From Rhodococcus globerulus NBRC 14531 (GTDB lineage Bacteria; Actinomycetota; Actinomycetes; Mycobacteriales; Mycobacteriaceae), in contig NZ_BCWX01000002.1 of NCBI RefSeq assembly GCF_001894805.1, positions 744,001-808,000 on the forward strand: a stretch of DNA of 64,000 bases, given 5' to 3'. Below are positions 9,141 through 17,591 of the stretch, piece after piece. The notes beneath the pieces were generated by a model. It did no database searches. It was not told the DNA's origin and saw only the letters and a program-made list of their open reading frames with translations. The first letter of the stretch is position 1. Each line of letters begins with the position of its first letter. The translations under genes were made by a program, and so were the position numbers.

Positions 9141-9656
9141 TCAGCTGCGGGGTTGTACGAAGGCCTTCTCGAAACAGTTCGAAAACGGCATTACTTCATA
9201 GGGCGAGAAGATCGGGATCCGCGAGTATCCGCTCTTTTCGTACAACCTGACTGCATCGGGTTGACGGTCCCCGGTCTGGAGAATCAGCCGTGGCCGACCA
9301 GCCTGCTTGGCCGCATCCTCGACTGCGTCCAACAGGAGCGTGGATACGCCGGAGCCGCGATGCGAGGGCCTGACGTACATCCGCTTCAACTCCAGATCGG
9401 CGCCGTTCCAGCGAAGCGTGGCATGACCTACTGCTTGTGGTTCTTCGGCCTCGCTGCCGTTGGCGTACGCCACCACAGTCAGGTGAACTGATTGTGGGTC
9501 AACCGAATTTGCGGCGGCACGGTCCGTGGTGGATACGCGATCGGAGTAGCGTGGCCCCACTTCGGCAGCCATTTCGCCGCGTAATGCCTCGGCATCAGGA
9601 TGGGACCACGACACCTCACGAACATGAAGGGATGAAGTCTTGATGTCGTGTGCCAT
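9141..9656 (-). CDS. GNAT-family N-acetyltransferase
   Basis: This protein of about 171 aa has the GNAT core: strand HLTVVAYANG, then the acetyl-CoA loop motif LKRMYVRPSHRGSGVSTLLLDAVEDAAKQAG (R/Q-x-x-G-x-A type, here HRGSGV) and a C-terminal RLYEKSGYSRI. Such enzymes transfer an acetyl group from acetyl-CoA to an amine. The frame can be extended 12 codons further, but MAHDIKTSS at 9656 lies just after a GGATGG-like site and is the more likely start. It is convergent with the ferredoxin gene; substrate unknown. Confidence 0.78.
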   Translation of the reverse strand: MAHDIKTSSLHVREVSWSHPDAEALRGEMAAEVGPRYSDRVSTTDRAAANSVDPQSVHLTVVAYANGSEAEEPQAVGHATLRWNGADLELKRMYVRPSHRGSGVSTLLLDAVEDAAKQAGRPRLILQTGDRQPDAVRLYEKSGYSRIPIFSPYEVMPFSNCFEKAFVQPRS

Positions 9657-10145
9657 GTGTAGTGTCCATCCTGACGCAGACGATGAGATCAATTCGACAC
9701 GAATAGTATCGGCAAGCGCATGCCGCGGGGTGTGGAGTGCGACAACAGGAAGTCAGGATTCGGGGTCTATCCCGAGTTTCGTATGAAGGGCGTTGGAGTA
9801 GTCTCCCGCATCGAACGCCGCGATCCACTGGCTTACGGGACCAGGCCCGTTAATGCGGTAAATATCGCTTGAATATATTGTGGCAGTGTTGGATTCGATT
9901 TCATATGTGCTCGGCGAGTGGCCGTCGCTGCGCACGGTAATGGAATGCGGGATCGACGAAAGTGACCGCCCAGTGACGGTCGAATCACGGCATATGGATC
10001 GGAATGGATCCGTTTCGATCCGAGTGATTTCAACTGGCCGCCGACAAGCGTGGAGTGAGTGTCACGAGAAGGCGGCACTGTTAGTGGGCCTGCAAGAGAC
10101 TTCGGGGTGCAGCGTTTGACGCTGCGCACCGAAGCATCAACGCCT
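9657..10145. other. 489-base stretch without a convincing gene
   Basis: Between the GNAT and the TetR gene, both on the minus strand, no frame has clear family features. A minus-strand frame (9753-9935, GTG start, 60 aa, ending QWIAAFDAGDYSN then ALHTKLGIDPES) reads like protein, and the open frame continues upstream to about 10063 without a better start. A plus-strand frame (TTG 9880 to 10119, 79 aa) overlaps it. Both use more A/T-ending codons than the neighbours. One of them, or a decayed gene, may be real. Confidence 0.4.
9753..9935 (-). CDS. Small hypothetical protein or gene remnant
   Basis: A 60-codon frame with a GTG start, containing the run SNTATIYSSDIYRINGPG and then VSQWIAAFDAGDYSNA. 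No ribosome site is obvious, and the same frame stays open upstream for about 40 more codons without a start, which suggests a truncated or decayed gene rather than an intact one. No family is recognised. Confidence 0.25.
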   Translation of the reverse strand: MRSDGHSPSTYEIESNTATIYSSDIYRINGPGPVSQWIAAFDAGDYSNALHTKLGIDPES

Positions 10146-10826
10146 TCAGTGACTCGATGAAGTCGGGTTCAGCTGGGCTTCCTTCTGGGCGTCGAGAGTT
10201 TCCTGGGAAACCGGAGCTCGCAGTAGTGCTTCCCATCCGTCGATCAGAGCGGACAGTTCAGCATGGGTGGGTCGGGTGCCGCGTCTGTCGTAACCCGCCA
10301 ATACCCGGAGATAGCTGGTGTAAACGATCTGAATGCGCTGCAGTCGAACATCTTCCGCAAGTTCGACAAGGCTGACGTTGAGGCTCTGGTTGACGGCGGA
10401 TCCGCTTGTTGTCACAGTCGGATCTGCGGTGGTGAAGACGCGGCCGAGGATTTCCGTCTCCATCAACCGATCGAGTAGTGCGACGTAGTGGTTGTCGGGG
10501 CTGATGCTGTTGGCCAAGGGTTGCACAATTGCCCATAATGCCTCGCGCGTAGTCATATTCGCGCCCTGTGAGCTTGTTCGGAGCATCATTGCTTGTCTGT
10601 CTGCGTTGATGTCGGGCAGGCGGTACGCGAATATCGCGTGCAGCAGATTTTCCTTCGAACCGAAGTAGTAGGCGATTACCGATGCATTCTGCTGGCCTGC
10701 CGCGATGCGGATTTCAGAGATGGAGACGCCCTCATAGCCGCTGAGTGCAAAAAGCCGCTCCGCGGTTTCGATGAGTTGTACGCGTGTCTGTTCTCCCGCG
10801 CGGTATCGGCCACGTTTTGAGGTCAC
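10146..10826 (-). CDS. TetR-family transcriptional regulator
   Basis: The N-terminal DNA-binding domain (TRVQLIETAERLFALSGYEG, then VSISEIRIAAG and the recognition helix region ASVIAYYFGSKENLLHAIF) is typical TetR. The 226-aa product begins at GTG 10826. The C-terminal ligand domain is unrecognised. It is transcribed away from the TauD-type dioxygenase gene at 11060 with 233 bases between them. It may control the dioxygenase and the downstream ABC importer, or itself. Confidence 0.85.
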   Translation of the reverse strand: MTSKRGRYRAGEQTRVQLIETAERLFALSGYEGVSISEIRIAAGQQNASVIAYYFGSKENLLHAIFAYRLPDINADRQAMMLRTSSQGANMTTREALWAIVQPLANSISPDNHYVALLDRLMETEILGRVFTTADPTVTTSGSAVNQSLNVSLVELAEDVRLQRIQIVYTSYLRVLAGYDRRGTRPTHAELSALIDGWEALLRAPVSQETLDAQKEAQLNPTSSSH

Positions 10827-10965
10827 ACTGGTCGACCCTACCGGCGACAGTGTTGTGGCTGGACTCGTCGGGTCGAATATAGCCGGACTGCAAGAGCATT
10901 GGTGAATTCTCTGCGTGAGTTGCTGGCAGCATATCGACCAAGCTGACGTCTGTCAATGCTTAAAT

Positions 10966-10984
10966 CATCGAAATTTTAACGATG
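10966..10984. promoter_or_regulatory. AT-rich inverted repeat CATCG-N9-CGATG in the TetR/TauD intergenic region
   Basis: CATCG (10966-10970) and CGATG (10980-10984) flank nine A/T bases in a conspicuously AT-rich patch between divergent regulator and dioxygenase genes. It is a reasonable candidate TetR operator or promoter core, though short. Confidence 0.35.
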
Positions 10985-11059
10985 CTCAAAATAAGAAACA
11001 TTGATTACTTTGAACGCAGTCCGATTTGCACACCCACGTATATGTTTCGAGGAAGATTG

Positions 11060-11869
11060 ATGACCGCAATCGCAGAACCCACGACAACTACAATCGTGCC
11101 CCTCGCCGGCAAGATCGGCGCCGAAGTCCGGGGCCTGCGAGTGGACTCACTGACGGATGCCGATGTTCAATTGGTCAAGGACGCGCTGTACCGCTACAGC
11201 GTGCTCTTTTTTCCGGAACAGGGCCTCGATCCGGCGATCCACCGCGCGTTTGCGCAGCACTTCGGTGAGGTTGTTCTCCCACACGAGCACTTGTTGAACC
11301 TTAGCGACGAGGGTTACCGCGAGATCAGCGTGATCGGCACAGAGAACGGAAGCGCGTACCAGGCCAACCGTTGGCACTGCGACGTGTCCTGGCGTGACGC
11401 GCCGTCCAGGTTCAGCGTTCTGCACATGCAGGTCCTTCCGGAATTCGGCGGTGACACCATGTGGTCCAACCAGTCCGACGCACTCGACGCTTTGTCGGAG
11501 CCGCTGCGTGAACTCCTCTACGGCCTGACCGCAAAACATCGCATCGCACCGAGGGAGAATGTCCCCGAAGCCGACCACCCGTTGGTGATCCGGCATCCCG
11601 AGACCGGACGCGAAGCGCTTTTCGTCAACGACCTGTTCACCAGCTACATCAACGAACTCGACGCACAAGAGAGCGCCGCGATCCTGGGTGTACTCAAGGC
11701 AGTGTCGATCCGACCGGAATTCACCGTCCGTCGCCGCTGGACTGTTGGCGAAATCGCTATCTGGGACAACCACTTTGTCCAGCACAACGCGATCTACGAC
11801 TACGCGGATCAGCCGCGCCGAATTCATCGCATCGAGGTTGCTCCGGAAGCTCCCATCCCGGCTCGCTGA
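11060..11869 (+). CDS. TauD/TfdA-family Fe(II)/2-oxoglutarate dioxygenase
   Basis: This 269-aa protein has the TauD iron site: H106 and D108 in NRWHCDVSW, and the distal His242 in VQHNAIYDY, with Arg257 in RIHRIEV placed 15 residues later, as in taurine dioxygenase, to bind 2-oxoglutarate. The family hydroxylates sulfonates, sulfate esters or aryloxyacids next to the heteroatom so that sulfite or sulfate is released. ATG 11060 follows GAGGAAG (11049-11055); longer frames exist upstream without a ribosome site. It lies directly before a complete importer on the same strand, so it is probably the intracellular enzyme for the imported compound. A sulfonate/alkylsulfate substrate is likely but not proven. 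Confidence 0.88.
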   Translation: MTAIAEPTTTTIVPLAGKIGAEVRGLRVDSLTDADVQLVKDALYRYSVLFFPEQGLDPAIHRAFAQHFGEVVLPHEHLLNLSDEGYREISVIGTENGSAYQANRWHCDVSWRDAPSRFSVLHMQVLPEFGGDTMWSNQSDALDALSEPLRELLYGLTAKHRIAPRENVPEADHPLVIRHPETGREALFVNDLFTSYINELDAQESAAILGVLKAVSIRPEFTVRRRWTVGEIAIWDNHFVQHNAIYDYADQPRRIHRIEVAPEAPIPAR

Positions 11870-11989
11870 CTCTGACGTCACCTCGCGCTTCTCCAAGCTG
11901 CTCACGAACCACTGTCCGCGAGCAGCACGATCTTTCATCCCGATCAACAGCAGCACCTGCCCGTGCAGGGCCCCTCGAAAGGTTTCTCC

Positions 11990-13555
11990 GTGAACAGCCG
12001 CTCCGTCCTCAGACGTCCCTCCCTGCGGGGGATAGTCGCCGTTGCTCTCTTCGGTGCACTCACCGTGACGGGATGTAGCTCGGCAGTGGATCAGGCGGCC
12101 GCCGGCACGGAGGTCGTAGATGGCGGTGTGCTGCGGATCGGCGACAGTGGGGATCTGACCCCGGCGTCGTTCTTTTCAGGCGTACCGGTAAATGCTGCGC
12201 TCTCCGGGCTTGTCTACGACACGCTGATTACCTACCCGGCAGGAAGCCTCGACCCCCAGCCGGCGCTTGCCGAATCGTGGCAGGTGTCTGATGACGGGTT
12301 GACGATCACGCTTACGCTGCGGCCCGATGTCACGTTCCACGACGGACGCCCGATGACGTCCGACGATGTGCAGTTCAGCCTCGAAACCTATGCGGACCCA
12401 GCGCGTTCCGGACAGCTCGCGCGAACTGCGCAGCTGATCACCAACTACGCCAGGCCTGATGATCACACGATTGTGCTTACTCTCGCGCATCCGGCGGGTA
12501 ACTTCTTCGATCTGCTCGACGTCGTGCCCGTCATCGACCGCAACACCATGGCCGACTTCGATTCGGGGAAGGGCTACAACGGAACCGGAGCTTTCACCTT
12601 CGCAAACTGGCAACCCGGAAGCGGAATGACCTTCGAGGCCAATGAGCAGTACTGGGGTGGTGCGCCCAACCTCGACGGCGTCGAGTACGTCATTGTTCCC
12701 GACGCGCAGACACGGGTGTCGCAACTTCGGTCAGGACAGCTGGATTTGCTGCTCAACGCAGCTCCGCGTGACGCCGATATGCTCGCCGCCGACTCCAATT
12801 TCGAGGTCGTGGACCAGACCGGCGTGTTGCGCACGTGGTACATCGGCGCGAACGTGCAGGCTCCGGGCCTGGGTGATGTTCGCGTCCGCCAGGCAATCGC
12901 GAATGCCGTGGATCGCGAACGCCTACTCGAAGACGTCTATCAAGGGCATGGCAATTCCGACAACCTGCCGTGGCCGGAATACTCGCCGGCGTTCGATGCG
13001 AGCCTCAACTCCACGTACAACCATGACGTCGACAAGGCAAAGGCCCTCGTCGCCGAGGTCGGCGCCATCCCGGTCATTCCGATCAGCTACACCGCGGGAT
13101 CGAGTGAGTCGGAATCCATCGCGCAAATCATTCAAGCGGACCTTGCCGCAGTCGGTATCACGACGGTTATCGAACCGATCGATGCTGCGACATCGGTCAA
13201 GAACCTGATCGGTGGCACGTACGGCGGACTCTGGATCACCTCGCACGTATTTGCGCAGTACACACCCTCAACCTTGCCAACCAGTGCCTACCCGTTCAAC
13301 GCCTACAAGAACACGTCCAATTTCATCGATGCGGATTACCAGGCTGCCACCGAAGCGGTGTGGCGGATCACGGATCCGAAAAGCCCGGAAGCGTCTGCGG
13401 CATACCAGGTTCTGAACCACGAACTGCTCGACAACGCCGTCGTGATCGGACTGCTCAACGCAGACAACACCCTCGCAATGTCCGCCGCGGTCCACGATGT
13501 GGACTGGTCGAAGAGGGCGGAACTCGACCTGAGTAATGCCTATCTGAGTGAGTGA
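11990..13555 (+). CDS. ABC importer substrate-binding lipoprotein (family 5)
   Basis: This 521-aa lipoprotein has an N-terminal signal with RR, a hydrophobic stretch and the lipobox VTGC (Cys29), followed by an oligopeptide/nickel-binding-type domain (GGVLRIGD, LAESWQVSDDGLTITLTLRPDVTFHDGRP split across the typical block, RVRQAIANAVDRERL). GTG 11990 is preferred over GTG 11963 because AAAGG lies 7 bases before it and it gives a normal signal length. It captures the substrate outside the membrane for the permeases and ATPase encoded next. Ligand unknown; the TauD neighbour suggests an organosulfur compound rather than a peptide. Confidence 0.9.
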   Translation: MNSRSVLRRPSLRGIVAVALFGALTVTGCSSAVDQAAAGTEVVDGGVLRIGDSGDLTPASFFSGVPVNAALSGLVYDTLITYPAGSLDPQPALAESWQVSDDGLTITLTLRPDVTFHDGRPMTSDDVQFSLETYADPARSGQLARTAQLITNYARPDDHTIVLTLAHPAGNFFDLLDVVPVIDRNTMADFDSGKGYNGTGAFTFANWQPGSGMTFEANEQYWGGAPNLDGVEYVIVPDAQTRVSQLRSGQLDLLLNAAPRDADMLAADSNFEVVDQTGVLRTWYIGANVQAPGLGDVRVRQAIANAVDRERLLEDVYQGHGNSDNLPWPEYSPAFDASLNSTYNHDVDKAKALVAEVGAIPVIPISYTAGSSESESIAQIIQADLAAVGITTVIEPIDAATSVKNLIGGTYGGLWITSHVFAQYTPSTLPTSAYPFNAYKNTSNFIDADYQAATEAVWRITDPKSPEASAAYQVLNHELLDNAVVIGLLNADNTLAMSAAVHDVDWSKRAELDLSNAYLSE

Positions 13556-13561
13556 TCGGTC

Positions 13562-14521
13562 ATGCTCTCGTATGCACTTCGGCGCCTGCCCTCGGCCCTG
13601 CTGGTTCTGGCAGTGGGTTCGGTGCTGATCTTCACCCTTTTGCGGCTGGTACCTGGTGACCCGGCCAGTGTGTTGGCCGGTGCAGATGCCACTCCGGAAG
13701 CTCTGGAAGCCCTGCGTGAAGAGCTGGGGCTGAACGGTTCTCCACTCGGTCAGTACTTTTCGTGGCTTGGCGGAATCCTCACCTTCGATCTCGGTCGGTC
13801 GTTGATTCTCGGCGGTGAGATCTCCACGCTGATGCTCGACGCACTTGGCAATACCTTGCTCCTCTCGGTCACCGCCCTGGCGATTGCGATTGCTGTAGCG
13901 CTCACCTCGAGCACGGTGTCGGTCATCATCGATCGGCGGTGGCTCAACAGCATTGTGACCACATTCGGCACGGTCGCCGTCGCGATCCCGAACTTCGTGA
14001 CGGGCGCGCTCCTGGTGGTGTTGTTCGGTGTGGTCTGGGCGGTATTGCCGGCCGGCGGGATTCCCCGCAAAGGCTTCCTGGACGACCCGGGCATCACGGT
14101 GCAGTATCTGATTCTCCCCGCGGTATGTCTCGGGCTTCCGATTGCGGCCGCGCTGACCCGGTTTCTCACCGAGTCGCTTCGCAGTCAACTTGCGGAGCCG
14201 TACGTCACAACGGCTCGTGCCCTTGGTATTTCGCGTCGACGGATCATTCTGACTCAGGTGCTGCCCAACGCTCTGCCGTCGACCGTGACGGTATTGGGGA
14301 TGCAAATCGGTCATCTACTCGGTGGAGCCGTACTCGTCGAGGCCATCTTTGCCTGGCCAGGCCTCGGAAACCTCATCGAACGCGCGATCTCGAGCCGGGA
14401 TTACCCGGTGGTTCAAGTGATGCTGCTGTTCTCCGTGGTTCTTTTTGTCATCGTTCAGCTCGCCACGGATCTCGTCAACGCGTGGCTCGACCCTCGAATT
14501 CGATTGGGGAGTCAGTCATGA
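13562..14521 (+). CDS. ABC importer permease (DppB type)
   Basis: This 319-aa membrane protein has the OppB/DppB layout: an N-terminal transmembrane helix (LLVLAVGSVLIFTLLRLVPG with the family GDP motif), a large loop, and five further helices, plus the EAA loop (VTTARALGISRRRIILTQVLPNA split region). It begins six bases after the lipoprotein stop and its own stop overlaps the second permease (ATGA). It forms half of the membrane channel. Confidence 0.92.
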   Translation: MLSYALRRLPSALLVLAVGSVLIFTLLRLVPGDPASVLAGADATPEALEALREELGLNGSPLGQYFSWLGGILTFDLGRSLILGGEISTLMLDALGNTLLLSVTALAIAIAVALTSSTVSVIIDRRWLNSIVTTFGTVAVAIPNFVTGALLVVLFGVVWAVLPAGGIPRKGFLDDPGITVQYLILPAVCLGLPIAAALTRFLTESLRSQLAEPYVTTARALGISRRRIILTQVLPNALPSTVTVLGMQIGHLLGGAVLVEAIFAWPGLGNLIERAISSRDYPVVQVMLLFSVVLFVIVQLATDLVNAWLDPRIRLGSQS

Positions 14522-15378
14522 CCATATCGCTCGAGAAGTCCACCGACGGAACCGGCGCAGATCGCGACGACCGCTGGGCAGCACTGCGAAGCGGTCGCGG
14601 ACTGATCGGCGCCGCGTTGGTCGGGGCTGTAGTCCTTGCCGGACTGCTAGCCCCGTGGCTCGCTCCGTTCGCGCCGGACGAACAGATACGTGGAGCGACT
14701 CTGCTCGGCCCGAGCAGTGATCATTGGTTCGGTACGGATTCGGTTGGCCGCGACGTATTTTCGCGGACGCTGTACGGCATACGAATCGATTTGCTGGTGA
14801 TCTTCGTTGCTGTCCCGTTAGGAGCTCTGATCGGCTCGTTTCTCGGCCTTGCCGCATCGCGCGCCGTCTGGCTTGATACCGTGCTGCAACGCTCGTTCGA
14901 CCTGATTCTGGCATTCCCGACCATCGTTCTCGCTATTGCATTGACGATGGTCATCGGCCCGGGAATCATGACGATCTCGGTTGTCATCGTGCTCGCCGAA
15001 ATCCCGGTGTTCGGCAGGCTCATGCGCACGTCAGTGCTGACGGTGCGCGAGCTGCCGTACGTCGAATCCGCCCGAACCCTGGGTGCGAGCGAAGGCTGGA
15101 TACTGCGACGCCACGTACTGCCCAACTGCCTCGAACCCCTCACCGTTCAACTTGCGTTGGCAATGTCGGTCGGCGTGTTCATCGAAGGCGCGATGAGCTT
15201 TCTGGGACTCGGAGTTATCCCGCCGATGCCGTCGCTCGGATCACTCATCAAGGAGGGAACCCAGAATGCCTATCACTCGCCGTATTTTGTCTTCGGTCCT
15301 CTCCTGGTCGTTGTTGTTCTGGTCCTCGGACTGCTCCTGATTTCGCAAGCGCTGGCTGCCCGGTCCCGGCGCCGGTAA
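14518..15378 (+). CDS. ABC importer permease (DppC type)
   Basis: This 286-aa permease has the DppC hallmarks: DHWFGTDSVGRDVFSRTLYG near the N-terminus, then the membrane domain and the EAA loop YVESARTLGASEGWILRRHVL. The start at 14518 overlaps the DppB stop by four bases; the longer frame from 13939 is an out-of-frame overlap. Together with the preceding permease it makes the heterodimeric channel. Confidence 0.92.
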   Translation: MTISLEKSTDGTGADRDDRWAALRSGRGLIGAALVGAVVLAGLLAPWLAPFAPDEQIRGATLLGPSSDHWFGTDSVGRDVFSRTLYGIRIDLLVIFVAVPLGALIGSFLGLAASRAVWLDTVLQRSFDLILAFPTIVLAIALTMVIGPGIMTISVVIVLAEIPVFGRLMRTSVLTVRELPYVESARTLGASEGWILRRHVLPNCLEPLTVQLALAMSVGVFIEGAMSFLGLGVIPPMPSLGSLIKEGTQNAYHSPYFVFGPLLVVVVLVLGLLLISQALAARSRRR

Positions 15379-15408
15379 CCACTCTTCTCCCGAACAAGGA
15401 CACCTCTC

Positions 15409-17046
15409 GTGCGCACTGCTCTCCTCTCCGTCCGCGACCTGCATATTGCCTTCGAGCAGCAGCCGCCCGTCGTCAACGATGTCACTCTCGAGGTGTGTCG
15501 GGGCGAGGTCGTAGCTCTCGTGGGGGAGTCCGGTTCGGGTAAGTCGATGACAGCCCGTGCGATCCTCGGCCTTCTCCCTGATGGAGCCGCGGCGGGCGGT
15601 TCGATCGATGTGGACGGCACATCCGTACTCGACGCGACCGAGGACGAATTGAATCGGCTGCGTGGCTCTACGGTCGCGCTGATCTTCCAGGAACCGCAGA
15701 GCGCGCTCAATCCAGTCCGTCGTGTCGGATGGCAGATCCGAGAGGCGATTCGCGCCCATCGCACGGTCTCTTCCCGTGATGCTCGCGTCCGCGCAATCGA
15801 ACTTCTCGAGCAGGTGGAGATTCCAGATCCGCAGCGCCGCGTCGATTACTTTCCGCACCAACTCTCGGGTGGCCAGAAGCAGCGCGTTGCGATCGCGCTG
15901 GCCCTGGCCAACGACCCCGATCTACTGATCGCCGATGAACCGACCACCGCGCTCGACGTCACCGTGCAAGCCGAGATCCTGGCGCTGCTCGACCGGATCC
16001 GTCAGCGGACCGGAATGGGAATCCTGCTCATCACCCACAACATGGGAGTTGTTGCGCAGCATGCTGATCGGGTGATCGTCCTCCGAGATGGCGAAGTTGC
16101 CGAGACTGGCGACACGCACACACTGTTTGCCGCGCCGGCCCACCCGTACACCCGTCGACTGCTGGCCGCAGTGCCGCGCCTTCCCGAGGGTGCCGCAGCG
16201 GCTGCGATCACTCCGGAGTCGACCGAGGGTACTGTGCTCGAATTCGACAGCGCCACAGTGCAGTTCCCGGCCAGGCGCGGTAGTCCCGCCTTTCTGGCAG
16301 TCGACGGCGTGAGCCTGACGGTCAGCAGGGGAGAGGTCCTCGGTCTTGTCGGTGAGTCGGGTTCCGGGAAGACCACGATCGGCCGCGTTGCTGCCGGCCT
16401 GGTGCCGTTGGCGGCGGGACGTGTTCTGTTCGGTGGCCACGATCTTGCTGAAACGCCGTCCCGTCAGCTGCAAGAACTACGCCGTGATCTGGCATTTGTT
16501 CACCAGGACCCCGCTGCGTCTCTCGACCCGAGACTGACGATCGCAGCAACCATCCGTGAGCCGTTCGACGTCCACAAGATCGGTACGGCGGGGGAAAGGC
16601 GCGCTCGCGTACTCGAACTGCTCGACGCCGTTCGGTTGCCCAGTACGTTGGCCGACCGTTTCCCACATCAGCTCTCCGGTGGGCAGAGGCAGCGCGTTGC
16701 ACTCGCCCGCGCACTGGCGCTGACGCCCAAGCTGGTGATTGCGGACGAGCCGACCAGCGCGCTCGACGTGTCGGTGCAGGCCGAGGTGCTGGAGCTGTTC
16801 ACCGAGGTGCAGCGTGATCTCGGGTTTGCTTGCCTGTTCATCAGCCACGACCTTGCCGTTGTCCACCAGGTCGCGGACCGGGTTGCAGTGCTGCGATCCG
16901 GCTCCGTTGTCGAGATAGGCAGCGTCGACGCGGTCTTCACCGCACCGCGTGATGCCTACACGAGGGCCTTGATCGACGCCGTTCCGGTGCCTGACCCCGC
17001 GCACGCCCGCGATCGCTCGACTGACTTGGCCTCGCTCGCTGTGTAA
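15409..17046 (+). CDS. ABC importer, fused dual ATPase (DppD-DppF type)
   Basis: This 545-aa protein has two ABC domains: GESGSGKSM...LSGGQKQRV...[11 protein letters not shown] and GESGSGKTT...LSGGQRQRV...[11 protein letters not shown]. It is organised like the ATPase at 155-1900, so the window carries two related importers of the same architecture. GTG 15409 follows an AAGGA-like site (15396-15400). It is the last gene of the lipoprotein-permease-permease-ATPase unit and is followed by hairpins before the convergent msrB gene. Confidence 0.92.
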   Translation: MRTALLSVRDLHIAFEQQPPVVNDVTLEVCRGEVVALVGESGSGKSMTARAILGLLPDGAAAGGSIDVDGTSVLDATEDELNRLRGSTVALIFQEPQSALNPVRRVGWQIREAIRAHRTVSSRDARVRAIELLEQVEIPDPQRRVDYFPHQLSGGQKQRVAIALALANDPDLLIADEPTTALDVTVQAEILALLDRIRQRTGMGILLITHNMGVVAQHADRVIVLRDGEVAETGDTHTLFAAPAHPYTRRLLAAVPRLPEGAAAAAITPESTEGTVLEFDSATVQFPARRGSPAFLAVDGVSLTVSRGEVLGLVGESGSGKTTIGRVAAGLVPLAAGRVLFGGHDLAETPSRQLQELRRDLAFVHQDPAASLDPRLTIAATIREPFDVHKIGTAGERRARVLELLDAVRLPSTLADRFPHQLSGGQRQRVALARALALTPKLVIADEPTSALDVSVQAEVLELFTEVQRDLGFACLFISHDLAVVHQVADRVAVLRSGSVVEIGSVDAVFTAPRDAYTRALIDAVPVPDPAHARDRSTDLASLAV

Positions 17047-17052
17047 TCGGCA

Positions 17053-17071
17053 CCCCAGTTTCAGCTTGGGG
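17053..17071. terminator. Short hairpin after the importer operon
   Basis: CCCCA (17053-17057) pairs with TGGGG (17067-17071) around a 9-base loop, seven bases after the ATPase stop. There is no U-tract, which is common for actinobacterial terminators. Confidence 0.45.
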
Positions 17072-17077
17072 CCGCAA

Positions 17078-17134
17078 TGCACACAAGTCTCCCTCGGATG
17101 GCTGATCCAGCCACGCAGGGGAGACTTGTGTGCA
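17078..17134. terminator. Long perfect inverted repeat between convergent genes
   Basis: TGCACACAAGTCTCCC (17078-17093) and GGGAGACTTGTGTGCA (17119-17134) are perfect 16-base complements around a 25-base loop that itself contains a GGCTG/CAGCC repeat. The position between the converging importer operon and msrB suits a bidirectional terminator. Confidence 0.65.
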
Positions 17135-17162
17135 CTTGTACCTGTCTCAGGGACCCCGAGGA

Positions 17163-17582
17163 CTACTTCGCGGGATTCAGTACCAGTGAGATTGAGTTGA
17201 TGCAGTACCGCTGATCCGTCGGAGTGGGGTAGCCCTCACCCTCGAAGACATGGCCGAGGTGGCTGTGGCACTTCTTGCAGATAACTTCGACGCGTCGCAT
17301 TCCCAGGCTCACGTCTTCCTTCAGGATGACGGCGTCGGAGTTGGCCGGATCGAAGAACGACGGCCACCCGCAATGCGATTCGAACTTCTCGGTGCTGCGG
17401 AAAAGTTCGGCGCCGCACGCCCGGCAGGAGTACACACCTTCGGTGGTGGTGTCGGTGTATTCGCCCACGCCGGGCCGTTCGGTACCGGCCTGACGCAGGA
17501 CCGCGTACTCGGCCGGGGTCAGTTTTTCGCGCCACTGCTCGTCGGTGAAGGTGACTTCGGGGGCGTTATCTGTAGAACTCAT
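17163..17582 (-). CDS. msrB: Peptide-methionine (R)-S-oxide reductase
   Basis: This 139-aa protein repairs oxidised methionine (R-sulfoxide) in proteins. It carries the two zinc Cys pairs (SCRACG and CKKCHSHLGH) and the catalytic block RYCINSISL near the C-terminus, with thioredoxin-type recycling expected. Length and motifs are standard for MsrB. Immediately upstream on the same strand is aftC, the same pairing as in M. tuberculosis (Rv2674/Rv2673), which supports the assignment. Confidence 0.95.
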   Translation of the reverse strand: MSSTDNAPEVTFTDEQWREKLTPAEYAVLRQAGTERPGVGEYTDTTTEGVYSCRACGAELFRSTEKFESHCGWPSFFDPANSDAVILKEDVSLGMRRVEVICKKCHSHLGHVFEGEGYPTPTDQRYCINSISLVLNPAK

Positions 17583-17591
17583 GCCTACACG

